64,000 nucleotides of DNA, taken from Candidatus Leptofilum proximum. GTDB lineage: Bacteria; Chloroflexota; Anaerolineae; Promineifilales; Promineifilaceae. The notes below the pieces were generated by a model. The model worked only from the letters and a program-made list of their open reading frames with translations, searched no databases and had not been told where the DNA came from. A program made the position numbers and the translations under genes. The stretch is taken from the NCBI GenBank assembly GCA_016710325.1, contig JADJXK010000001.1, forward strand, positions 1,550,001-1,614,000, written 5' to 3'. Below are positions 52,656 to 61,191 of this stretch, piece after piece (position 1 is the stretch's first letter; the number at the start of each line of letters is the position of its first letter).

Positions 52656-54032
52656 ATGAAAACAGATGTGGTGATTATAGGTGGTGGGCCAGGGGGAACA
52701 ACGGCCGCCATGTACCTGGCCCGCGAGGGTATTCAGTCTATTATTGTGGAGAAGGATCTTTTTCCTCGTTATCATATTGGCGAATCGATGACCGGCGAAT
52801 GTGGCGCCATTATCCGTGATCTCGGCCTGGAGTCTATTATGCTGGATGACGAGCATCCCCAGAAGTATGGGGTGAACGTCTATGGCGCCGAAGGAAAGAA
52901 CAGGTGGTTTATCCCGGTGATGGCTCGGGACGAGAACAATGATTTGCAGACCCAGTTTACCTGGCAGGTGCGTCGCAGCGTATTCGATAAAAGAATGCTA
53001 GAAGCGGCCGTTGAGCGAGGGGCGACTTTGCTGCAGGCAACGGCCGTCAAACCCCTGATTAATGAGGACGGCGACGTTTGCGGTATCCAGGTACGCATGC
53101 CTGACGGAAACCTTGAAGATATTGAAGCTGAAATGGTACTCGACTGCTCAGGTCAAAATACCTTTCTAGCTAACTCGGGTATTACCGGCCCTAAATATGT
53201 AGGTAACTACGACAAGCAGATTGCCATCTTCTCCCAGGTAGCGAACACCATTCGTGATGGAGTGGACGATCCTGAACATCACAAGGACAACACGCTCATC
53301 TTCTACCAGAAAAAGTACCATTGGGGTTGGTTTATCCCCCTGGATGATGATGTGGTCAGCGTCGGCATCGTTGTGCCCTCGGCCTATTTTGTGGAGAAAG
53401 GGGAGAGCAAGGACGACTTTGTCAAACGAGAACTGCGCGAGTTGAATCCCGAACTGGCGCGGCGTGTGCCCGATACAACCCTGCTGGAGCCAGCACGCAG
53501 CGTGGTCAACTACTCCTTCCAGGTGAAGCGGTTCACGGGCAAAGGCTACATCTGCATCGGCGATGCCCACCGGTTCCTGGATCCTATCTTCTCGTTTGGG
53601 CTGTACGTGAGCATGAAAGAAGCCCAACTGGCCAGCAAAGCCATCAAAGCGTACTTCGATGGCGCCAACCGCGATGCGGACAACCCCTTTGCCGATTATC
53701 AAGCCTACGTAGAGAAAGGGATTGACGTGCTGGAAGATTCGCTGGACGCCTTCTGGGAACAACCGCTGGCTTTTGCCAGAATCGTCTACAGCCTGCACCG
53801 ACCATACATGATTGACGTGTTTGCCGGTCGTATTTATGAAGGGCAGCCTTCGCCAGCAGCTTTGGCCTTCCAAAAACTGCTGCGACGTGACCGCCAGTAC
53901 GACAGTGAAGATATCTACTCAGTTCCAATTGGTTCGCGTTATCACCCCGAGCGTGCGCCCATTTGGAATACGGCATCTTCTATGGTACGTACGGCAGATG
54001 GAGAAGCACTGGTCAACTACTTTGACTCATAG
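52656..54032 (+). CDS. Flavin-dependent halogenase-like oxidoreductase, copy 2
   Basis: 458 residues from ATG 52656 with AAAGGAG before it; a TTG six codons upstream overlaps that site and is rejected. FAD motif GGGPGG at 9-14, FPRYHIGESM, Lys70 in PQKYGVNVY, and an exact W-x-W-x-I-P motif, W223-G-W225-F-I227-P228. The second FAD motif is GYICIGDAHRFLDPIFSFG. The exact motif and lysine favour true halogenation or a close relative. It lies between the dehydrogenase and the second carrier gene, matching pyrrole halogenases that work on carrier-bound pyrrole. Confidence 0.84.
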   Translation: MKTDVVIIGGGPGGTTAAMYLAREGIQSIIVEKDLFPRYHIGESMTGECGAIIRDLGLESIMLDDEHPQKYGVNVYGAEGKNRWFIPVMARDENNDLQTQFTWQVRRSVFDKRMLEAAVERGATLLQATAVKPLINEDGDVCGIQVRMPDGNLEDIEAEMVLDCSGQNTFLANSGITGPKYVGNYDKQIAIFSQVANTIRDGVDDPEHHKDNTLIFYQKKYHWGWFIPLDDDVVSVGIVVPSAYFVEKGESKDDFVKRELRELNPELARRVPDTTLLEPARSVVNYSFQVKRFTGKGYICIGDAHRFLDPIFSFGLYVSMKEAQLASKAIKAYFDGANRDADNPFADYQAYVEKGIDVLEDSLDAFWEQPLAFARIVYSLHRPYMIDVFAGRIYEGQPSPAALAFQKLLRRDRQYDSEDIYSVPIGSRYHPERAPIWNTASSMVRTADGEALVNYFDS

Positions 54033-54066
54033 CTTAAAGATCTAGATATAAGCGTAGAGTTTGTCG

Positions 54067-54133
54067 GGTTCCCTTTGGGAACCTATCAAGATTTGTAACT
54101 GTTCGGGCGGATTTATCCAGCTTGAACAGTTAC
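54067..54133. promoter_or_regulatory. Two hairpins before the second carrier gene
   Basis: GGTTCCC/GGGAACC (54067-54083) forms a tight stem with a TTT loop. GTAACTGTTC (54095-54104) pairs exactly with GAACAGTTAC (54124-54133) around a 19-base loop. The first may be a terminator for the halogenase gene; the second may be an operator or a leader structure. Confidence 0.45.
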
Positions 54134-54171
54134 TATAAATCTTAGTCTAGGATAAGAAAAAGGTTTGTGAA

Positions 54172-54423
54172 ATGAACATTGAAACAAAAATTGAACGTTT
54201 TCTGGTGGAAGAGATTCTCTTGGGAGATCGTCAGACAAAAATTGATCCAGATCAGATGCTCATTGAGGCGGGAATTTTGGATTCGCTTACCCTGCTGCGG
54301 CTCATCACCTTCGTTGAAGACCAATTTGGTGTGATGGTCGATGACGGTGAGGTGGTTCCAGATAACTTTCAAAGCATCCGTATGACAAGTGCCTTCATCG
54401 AGAAGAAAATGCAGGGACAGTAA
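54172..54423 (+). CDS. Free-standing carrier protein (ACP/PCP), copy 2
   Basis: 83 residues, ATG after AAGG-type site. The pantetheine Ser38 lies in EAGILDSLTLLRLITFVE. It is clearly related to carrier 1 but diverged, with different acidic residues around helix 2. It sits 139 bases after halogenase copy 2 and ahead of the acyltransferase-3 gene. It may be the carrier used for halogenation or for delivery to the membrane, as clorobiocin uses a second carrier before transfer to a sugar. Confidence 0.9.
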   Translation: MNIETKIERFLVEEILLGDRQTKIDPDQMLIEAGILDSLTLLRLITFVEDQFGVMVDDGEVVPDNFQSIRMTSAFIEKKMQGQ

Positions 54424-54535
54424 CTGCAAGTGGAATTTTTGTAACTAGGAGCTGTCGGGCACGCATGTAACCATCGGTTATCTGCTACAACGCGCGATAC
54501 AAAGATGAGAAGATTACCCACTTTAGGAGAATTGT

Positions 54536-55591
54536 ATGGCCAGAAGATTGTTAGTACTTAACGGCTTGGCTGCCTTTGCCATCGCGATGCACCATGCGGC
54601 TGCTTATGGATTACAGGCTATGTTTGGCTGGCATGAACCTGATTATACCCTTATAGGCAGCGCATCTTACCATGTCACGATGTTTATTCGTATATTGGTT
54701 TTCTTTGCTGTGCCAGCCTTCTTCTTTGTCTCTGGTTTTTTCATTGGCATTATGGGTAAAGGAGATAAGGCACAACTAAAGTGGACCACGACGATGCCCC
54801 GGATCAAAGTCCTTGTCATTCCTTTCATCATATGGACGATTATCCGCCTGGCAATTATTCCAATGGTGCCAACTTCGTTTGATGACGTTTTTAGCCCTTA
54901 TTTCTTCATCCCTGTTCTCGTGCAGTTTTATCTTATTGCACCTCTGATTGTAAGCTGGGCAAAAGCTAGATGGAAACTGCTGCTGTTTGTCACTGGTTTT
55001 TTGCAAATTAGCCTGGTAATTTTGTCGCTGTTCCGGGAGCTGGGGATTACCGTGCCGGGACAGCAGTTTATCCTCGGGATCCCGCGCTGGATCTTCATAA
55101 TGTGGCCTTTCTGGTTCCCATTTGGTGTTGTCACGGGAATACACCTGGAGAAAGTCAGCAAGCCGCTGGTGCGCGTTAGGTGGTTGTTATTGGGGGCATT
55201 GCTCCTGCTGCCGTTCTTAAGCACACTCGAATACCAGGCGATTGCAAATTATACGGAACAGGTTTGGCTCGGGCCCACCTTTGGCGGTGTGGCTAGAACG
55301 CTGTATGCGCTTGCCTTTATTCTCTGTTTCATTGCTTTTGACCGCATTCCTGTGCCGTTCTTTAAAGAATTGACTCAACTGGGGACCAAGTCGTTAGGCA
55401 TTTACATGGGCAATATTCCTGCTATTTATGTTGTGGCGGTGCTTATTTACCACCTGATACCCTGGATTCTTGACAATCAGTTGATATATCAAACCGTGCT
55501 TATTGCAGCCGGTTTAGGAGGGCCGCTGCTGTTGATGACCATTGTGCGAAAATCTATGCTGCGGCCTCTTTACCGATATATGTTTGGTTAA
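54536..55591 (+). CDS. Acyltransferase-3-type membrane protein
   Basis: 351 residues, ATG after AGGAG, about ten membrane helices. NGLAAFAIAMHHAAAYGL at the N-terminus keeps the histidine pair region seen in acyltransferase-3 (OafA/NolL) proteins, and VPAFFFVSGFFIG and LGTKSLGIYMGN match later family motifs. Such proteins O-acylate sugars using acyl-CoA from the cytoplasm. It may add a second kind of acyl group to the glycan, or act with carrier 2. Confidence 0.82.
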   Translation: MARRLLVLNGLAAFAIAMHHAAAYGLQAMFGWHEPDYTLIGSASYHVTMFIRILVFFAVPAFFFVSGFFIGIMGKGDKAQLKWTTTMPRIKVLVIPFIIWTIIRLAIIPMVPTSFDDVFSPYFFIPVLVQFYLIAPLIVSWAKARWKLLLFVTGFLQISLVILSLFRELGITVPGQQFILGIPRWIFIMWPFWFPFGVVTGIHLEKVSKPLVRVRWLLLGALLLLPFLSTLEYQAIANYTEQVWLGPTFGGVARTLYALAFILCFIAFDRIPVPFFKELTQLGTKSLGIYMGNIPAIYVVAVLIYHLIPWILDNQLIYQTVLIAAGLGGPLLLMTIVRKSMLRPLYRYMFG

Positions 55592-55604
55592 AGAAGTGAT
55601 TTAT

Positions 55605-56957
55605 ATGTTTATTTCTCAAAAAAAGGGGAAGCGCTTCCTCCTTGGCTGGCTTGTCTTGTTCATTATTAGCGCCACCTTGCCCAGTTGTGATCAGTCGGGG
55701 CCACAGCAGCCTGAGACGTCTGTAGCGGTCATTGAGACCGTGTCGCCACCAGCGGCAACGGCCGTTGCGAGCGCTGCGCCCATCGAAACACCAATATCAC
55801 CAACCGGTACGCAGGAGACGTTGACATCCGATGAGCGCCTGGCGACGAGAAGAGCCTTTCGCGAGGCGACCCTGGTTGCCGCGATGACTCTGACCGGAAC
55901 GCCCGGTGCTGAAGGCAGCGCTCCGCCCAGAGGTGGCGCTACAGTTACTGCCACTTTTGAGCCGACCGTTCCTGTAGACCCCGAGGCGATGGTGCCGTTG
56001 ATGGACATGGGCGAGTCGACATACTTTGGCTTTGAAGGTGGTTTGTATCCCGGTGGACAGAACGAAATGCCTGCCGCCCATGCTGCAGAGGGTCTGCGAC
56101 GAGCATTGATGATCCAGCCTTTGGACGTAGAGGGCCGACCCAATGGCGGTGGGAACTACATCTTACTCTCTGTTGGTCTTTCCAATACGGGAATGGAGTT
56201 TTGCCGTGGACTGGGTGTCGGCCATGATTATTTGACGCCCTGTAATCCCTATTCGTTTATGGGTCAGAGTGCCGCCGATACGGCCGTTAACCATTCCGAA
56301 CTGGTGATACTTAGTGGGGCCCGTGGTGGCCAGGTGGGCACGACTTGGGACTCACCTGACGAAAACAACTATGACAGGATTCGGGATGAACTATTGGGGC
56401 CACTTGGCCATAGCGAGCAGCAGGTGCAGGTAATCTGGCTTAAAGTCGTTAACCCGGCTGGCGACCGTCCCACTCTGCCTTCACCGGACGCCGACGCCTT
56501 TGAGCTGGCCGCAACGCTGGCCGATATCGTGCGGTCCCTGAAAGTGCGCTATCCGAATCTGCAGCAGGTGTTCATTTCTAGCCGCATATACGCTGGTTAT
56601 GCCGACGAACGTGGTGAAGAGCGTCACCCAGAACCATACGCTTACGAATCCGGCTTTGCCGTTAAGTGGCTTATTGAAGCACAGATTAATCAGATGGAGA
56701 GTGGCGAGATAAACTCGCTAACTGGCGACTTAAACTACAACACAGTTGCACCCTGGTTGGCCTGGGGGCCATACCTCTGGGCTGATGGCACCAATCCACG
56801 TTCTGATGGGCTGATCTGGCCTGAGAGCGACCTGGCTGAGGATGGCGTACATCCTGATCCGAGTGGACAAACGAAGGTTGCCGAGATGCTGTTGGCGTTT
56901 TTTAAGTCTTCTCCTGTTACTCGATGCTGGTACCTGGCCGCCGGTACCTGTGAATAA
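55605..56957 (+). CDS. Lipoprotein with an SGNH-like domain
   Basis: 450 residues from ATG 55605. The signal peptide ends in LPSC, an acceptable but weak lipobox. A Pro/Ala/Thr-rich linker (to about 110) leads to a conserved domain: NYILLSVGLSNTGMEF takes the place of the GDS block, ILSGARGGQVGTTW and QVIWLKVVNP follow, then SSRIYAGYA and the ending DGVHPDPSGQTKVAEML with Asp and His. Relatives occur as exported proteins of unknown role. It is located just before the ABC exporter. Confidence 0.75.
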   Translation: MFISQKKGKRFLLGWLVLFIISATLPSCDQSGPQQPETSVAVIETVSPPAATAVASAAPIETPISPTGTQETLTSDERLATRRAFREATLVAAMTLTGTPGAEGSAPPRGGATVTATFEPTVPVDPEAMVPLMDMGESTYFGFEGGLYPGGQNEMPAAHAAEGLRRALMIQPLDVEGRPNGGGNYILLSVGLSNTGMEFCRGLGVGHDYLTPCNPYSFMGQSAADTAVNHSELVILSGARGGQVGTTWDSPDENNYDRIRDELLGPLGHSEQQVQVIWLKVVNPAGDRPTLPSPDADAFELAATLADIVRSLKVRYPNLQQVFISSRIYAGYADERGEERHPEPYAYESGFAVKWLIEAQINQMESGEINSLTGDLNYNTVAPWLAWGPYLWADGTNPRSDGLIWPESDLAEDGVHPDPSGQTKVAEMLLAFFKSSPVTRCWYLAAGTCE

Positions 56958-56983
56958 ACAACTTAGCAGACGGAAATAATAAT

Positions 56984-57880
56984 ATGACAAAGGCTATGCA
57001 AGAAAGCGCAGAACCTCGAGGACTGCCCCATACTGATATTGCGCCAATAGCGCCGAGAATCATTTCAAAAACGCGCATCGAAGCGTCAAAGGGTTGGACT
57101 TCCCTTGGCCTGGGTGAGCTGTGGGAGTACCGTGAGCTGGTTGTTTTCTTTGTCTGGCGTGACATCAAGGTGCGCTACAAGCAGACAATCATGGGCGCTT
57201 CCTGGGCAATTATCCAGCCCATATTTACGATGGTCGTTTTTAGCTTGTTTTTTGGTCGGCTGGCCCAAGTTCCCTCAGACGATTTGCCCTATCCTATTTT
57301 CAGCTATGCAGCGCTGGTTCCCTGGACGTTCTTTGCCAATGCCCTGACGCAGGCATCTAACAGCCTAGTTGCTGGTGCCAACATGCTCAAAAAGATTTAC
57401 TTCCCGCGTCTATCTCTTCCAATTGCCACAGTGCTGGCTGGCATTGTAGATTTCATCCTGGCTTTTCTCGTTTTGCTGCTCATGATGTTCTACTACGGTA
57501 TTACACCGACAGTGAATGCTTTGTGGCTGCCCTTGTTCTTGTTGTTAGCCCTGGTTACTTCACTCGGTGTCGGCCTGTGGTTCTCGGCAATGAATGTGCA
57601 GTTTCGCGACGTGCGCTACACAGTTCCCTTTCTTACGCAGGCCTGGCTGTTTGCCACGCCGATCGCTTACCCCAGCAGCCTGCTGTCTGAACCGTGGCGC
57701 ACGATCTATGGCCTCAACCCAATGGCTGGCGTGGTCGAAGGCTTCCGTTGGGCTTTATTGGGCACCGATACTGCGCCGGGTCCTATGATCATTGCTTCTT
57801 CTTTCGTGGCGTTAGCGCTGCTTATTAGCGGTATCGTTTACTTCCGGCGTATGGAAAAGACGTTTGCCGACGTTGTATAG
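56984..57880 (+). CDS. wzm: ABC-2 type polysaccharide exporter permease
   Basis: 298 residues with six membrane helices after a cytoplasmic N-terminus of about 70. RELVVFFVWRDIKVRYKQTIMGASWAIIQP is the diagnostic Wzm/TagG/RfbD start. LFATPIAYPSSLL and LNPMAGVVEGFRWALLG are typical later blocks. With the ATPase encoded nine bases downstream it forms the exporter that moves a lipid-linked glycan across the cytoplasmic membrane. Confidence 0.92.
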   Translation: MTKAMQESAEPRGLPHTDIAPIAPRIISKTRIEASKGWTSLGLGELWEYRELVVFFVWRDIKVRYKQTIMGASWAIIQPIFTMVVFSLFFGRLAQVPSDDLPYPIFSYAALVPWTFFANALTQASNSLVAGANMLKKIYFPRLSLPIATVLAGIVDFILAFLVLLLMMFYYGITPTVNALWLPLFLLLALVTSLGVGLWFSAMNVQFRDVRYTVPFLTQAWLFATPIAYPSSLLSEPWRTIYGLNPMAGVVEGFRWALLGTDTAPGPMIIASSFVALALLISGIVYFRRMEKTFADVV

Positions 57881-57889
57881 GTGGTTTAA

Positions 57890-59167
57890 ATGAGTGACAT
57901 TGTTATTAAGGCAGTTGATCTGGCTAAACAGTACCATATTGGTGGCCCCCAGCGCACCTACGATCGGTTGGGGGAACAGGTTGTGGATGCCTTCACCTCC
58001 CCTTTCCGGCGAGTAAAAAAGCTGCTGCGCGGCCAGGCTACCGGTGCCGCAGAATTGGATGAACAGTTCTGGGCGTTACAAAAGGTTTCATTTGAGATCA
58101 AGGCGGGGGAAGTTGTGGGGATAATTGGCCGGAACGGTGCAGGTAAGAGTACCCTCCTGAAGGTTCTCTCACGCATCACTGAACCGACAAAGGGGTATAT
58201 TGACCTCTACGGCCGTGTTGGTTCCCTGTTGGAGGTCGGTACCGGCTTTCACCCTGAACTGACTGGGCGAGAGAATGTCTACCTGAACGGCGCTATTCTC
58301 GGTATGCGCAAGACCGAAATTGAACGAAAATTTGACGAGATCATCGCCTTTGCCGAAATTGACAAATTTATCGACACACCGGTGAAACATTACTCTAGCG
58401 GTATGTATGTGCGTCTGGCTTTTGCCGTCGCTGCCCATCTGGAGCCGGAGATTTTGCTGGTGGATGAAGTGTTGGCCGTTGGCGATGTCGCCTTCCAGAA
58501 GAAGTGCCTGGGAAAAATGGATGATGTAGCGCAGCAAGGCCGAACCGTCCTTTTTGTTAGCCATAATATGGGCCTGCTGCAGGCATTGTGTCAGCGCGGT
58601 ATTTTCTTGCAGCAAGGCGTTGTGCACACAGATGGGGCGATTGGAGAAGCAGTTCAGGCTTACCTGCACACTCTAGAGCAAGCTGGTCTGCAAGATCTGG
58701 CGCAGCGGACAGACAGACAAGGACGTGGTCAGGTTAAGCTGGTGAATGTGGAAGTTTGCAACGGAAACGGTGGGGCTGGTATGGCATTAACGACTGGCTC
58801 GCCGGCACGGTTTGTGTTTGACGTTGAAGGTGCGATTGCCGGTTTGTCTTGTTCCTTCACCATATTTAATCAGCTTGGTCAGCGTGTGGCCTCTTTTAAG
58901 AGCGATGCCCCTGGACCAGAAGATGTCTATGATCCGGCCATGGGCAACCGGTTTGTCTGTGAAATGGAAAAGCTGCTGCTGGTTGCCGGTCGCTATCAGT
59001 TAGGTGTGCTGCTGCGCGGTGGTGGTGAGTGGCAGGATTATGTGGAAGCGGCCGTTACTTTCGACGTAGAGGAAGGTCCCTTGGACGGCCGTGTCGTGCG
59101 ACCTTTCCGTGAAGTAAGTGTATGCATGCCTCATCGGTGGCAGCTGCCAGTTGAGAATGCACTGTAA
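57890..59167 (+). CDS. wzt: ABC exporter ATPase with Wzt-type C-terminal glycan-binding domain
   Basis: 425 residues. ATPase domain: Walker A GRNGAGKST near residue 80, signature HYSSGMYVRLAFAVAA, Walker B ILLVDEVLAVGD and H-loop FVSHNMG. From about residue 260 a beta-rich domain follows (VKLVNVEVCNGNG, FDVEGAIAGLSCSFTIFNQLG), like Wzt-C, which in O9a systems reads the terminal modification of the glycan before export. The presence of this domain suggests that export depends on a chain-end mark, perhaps one of the modifications encoded here. Confidence 0.93.
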   Translation: MSDIVIKAVDLAKQYHIGGPQRTYDRLGEQVVDAFTSPFRRVKKLLRGQATGAAELDEQFWALQKVSFEIKAGEVVGIIGRNGAGKSTLLKVLSRITEPTKGYIDLYGRVGSLLEVGTGFHPELTGRENVYLNGAILGMRKTEIERKFDEIIAFAEIDKFIDTPVKHYSSGMYVRLAFAVAAHLEPEILLVDEVLAVGDVAFQKKCLGKMDDVAQQGRTVLFVSHNMGLLQALCQRGIFLQQGVVHTDGAIGEAVQAYLHTLEQAGLQDLAQRTDRQGRGQVKLVNVEVCNGNGGAGMALTTGSPARFVFDVEGAIAGLSCSFTIFNQLGQRVASFKSDAPGPEDVYDPAMGNRFVCEMEKLLLVAGRYQLGVLLRGGGEWQDYVEAAVTFDVEEGPLDGRVVRPFREVSVCMPHRWQLPVENAL

Positions 59168-59179
59168 CGGCGAATTGTG

Positions 59180-61135
59180 ATGATCAATATTGGTGTGATG
59201 GGTTACTATGGTTACGGAAATCTCGGGGATGAAGTCATTCTGGAAAATCTCCAGGGCTTCCTTTCACCGCATCGTGTCATTCCTATGCCCCTGGGACTTA
59301 CAAAAAGCCCGGATCTCATCAGACGTCTGAATGCTTTAGATTTTCTTATTTTGGGCGGAGGGGGATTGTATCGCAAAGCACCGCCCAGCCCTTTCGGAGT
59401 TTTTGGCGATTGGGGGGATGCGGTCACAACGCCCATTGGCGTGCTGGGCCTGGGTGTGGAGAAGTTGGCGCCTCATCACATGTCGGCGACGCATCAATTG
59501 ATCGATAAATCCAGCTTTTTCTTTGTGCGTGATGAAGAGAGCCAGCGTATTCTGGGGCATCCCCGTGTGCAAGTAGCGCCGGATTTGACATTTTATAATC
59601 CCATAAAAGCGTTGATGACCGGAAGCTCAGGTGAAGAGGTTGTGTGTGGGGTAAATTTACGGCCGTCTCACGATGCCGTCGCCAATTGGCGACACGCGTT
59701 GCTTGATCTGCCAGTCACCAAAAAAGTATTCCCTTTTTCCATTCACCCCGAGTTGGGCGATCGTGAAGCGCTTTTGGAACTGGATCCAAACTGCCCTGAC
59801 GAATTCAACCTGAACAATTTTGCCGCAGTAGACATCGTCGTTGGCGCCGCCTTTCACTCTATTGTCTTCGCCATTCAACTGGGTATTCCCGTTATCGCTA
59901 TTAATTACGATCCTAAAGTCTACCGACTCATGCACGAGATTGGCCTAAGCCAGTATATGTTGGAATGGCATGAGTGGGACAGGTTGCGCTCTTGTTACGA
60001 GCAGGCATTGACCGAAAGAGAGGTAATCCGGCAGCGGATGAATGTCTATACAAGCACGGCGCAAGTGCGGCTGCATAAGGCGCTGGAAGAACCAAGGCAG
60101 GTGATTGAAGCCATGGCCCGACAGCAATTCACCATAACACAGCCGACTAAAACAAAACCAAAAGTGAGCATAATTATTCGTGATAATAACGCTGACGATG
60201 CCCTCAAGAGGACATTGTCTTCTTGTCTGCGTCAGACTCACAATAACCTCGAATTGCTTATTCTCACTGCTCGTGCTGAAGATGAACTGCCGTTGGCGCA
60301 GATCACGGGCGACCTGCTTGTTCACTTGCTGCCATTGCCAGAAGATGCTGAAGATTGGGTAACAGCCGGTTTATCCACTGCCTCAGGTGATTATATAACC
60401 TGGTTGGAAGCTGGCTGCTGGTTTACAGATGATGCGTTGGCCTTACTTGTGGCCACGCTCATGGAAAAGCTGGCAGTCGATGCGGTCCACACTAGCTTCT
60501 TTCTTACTCAGGGGGGCATCATTGAGCGTAAGGTAAGGCTCGATAAAGGCCAGAAGCCTGACAAGGCCTGTTTCCTGGGTCCCTGTTTGCTTGTGCGGCG
60601 GCATAAAGCAGCTGACGTATGGAGGCAGATAAAAAGTAATTCTACCCGAGGACAACTGAGAGGAATGACGACTCGTTACGTGCAGAGCGCGCTTTTTTTC
60701 CTGCCCTGCCAGCCGTGGGAAAGCAGTCTGCATCGCAGCCTAATCGCTTTTCGGCGCGGTGAAATAGATAAAGCTAAACACCTGTTTACGGATGCTCTAA
60801 CAAGCGGAAGGCAGAATTGGGCGGAAGCTGTGGATCTGGTGGATCTGTTGGCGACGACGGCACGACGTACAACGATACCTCCGTATGAGTTTACAGAACT
60901 GATTTTTGATAACCTGCCTCCCGGTGCGGAAGAATTTGCCGTATTAAAGAAAAGAGTGTTAGCTCGGATAACTATTTTGTATTGCTTTGAAAACCAGAAT
61001 CAGATGAGCGGCTTTGCAATGTTTAGTGCCCTTTTTAAAGGCATTCGCTATGATTTTTCTTGGTTAAGTAACCATGGCGTACAGGTTTTGTTCCTCCGTG
61101 CCCTGCGCAAAACGATCATACAGGTAAGAGAGTGA
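59180..61135 (+). CDS. Polysaccharide pyruvyltransferase fused to a GT2-like domain
   Basis: 651 residues from ATG 59180; a GTG directly before is possible. The first 310 residues are a CsaB/WcaK-type pyruvyltransferase: GYYGYGNLGDEVILENL, LILGGGGLYRK, FFVRDEES and VVGAAFHSIVFAIQLGIPVIAINYDPK. A second domain from about 330 (KPKVSIIIRDNNADDALKRTLSSCLRQ, SGDYITWLEAGCWF) is GT2-like but its DxD motif is weak. The last 130 residues are helical. It may add ketal pyruvate and a sugar to the same glycan. Confidence 0.82.
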   Translation: MINIGVMGYYGYGNLGDEVILENLQGFLSPHRVIPMPLGLTKSPDLIRRLNALDFLILGGGGLYRKAPPSPFGVFGDWGDAVTTPIGVLGLGVEKLAPHHMSATHQLIDKSSFFFVRDEESQRILGHPRVQVAPDLTFYNPIKALMTGSSGEEVVCGVNLRPSHDAVANWRHALLDLPVTKKVFPFSIHPELGDREALLELDPNCPDEFNLNNFAAVDIVVGAAFHSIVFAIQLGIPVIAINYDPKVYRLMHEIGLSQYMLEWHEWDRLRSCYEQALTEREVIRQRMNVYTSTAQVRLHKALEEPRQVIEAMARQQFTITQPTKTKPKVSIIIRDNNADDALKRTLSSCLRQTHNNLELLILTARAEDELPLAQITGDLLVHLLPLPEDAEDWVTAGLSTASGDYITWLEAGCWFTDDALALLVATLMEKLAVDAVHTSFFLTQGGIIERKVRLDKGQKPDKACFLGPCLLVRRHKAADVWRQIKSNSTRGQLRGMTTRYVQSALFFLPCQPWESSLHRSLIAFRRGEIDKAKHLFTDALTSGRQNWAEAVDLVDLLATTARRTTIPPYEFTELIFDNLPPGAEEFAVLKKRVLARITILYCFENQNQMSGFAMFSALFKGIRYDFSWLSNHGVQVLFLRALRKTIIQVRE

Positions 61136-61191
61136 TTGTCTTCCAGATAGAGAAAACTAATTGCCGAAACGGACAGTTGAAAGGATAAATT

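Noticed and set aside
44309..54032. Calling the two flavoproteins geranylgeranyl reductases
   Set aside because: The tryptophan motif and lysine region fit halogenase-type enzymes better, and no isoprenoid gene is near. I kept the wording 'halogenase-like' because activity cannot be read from motifs alone.
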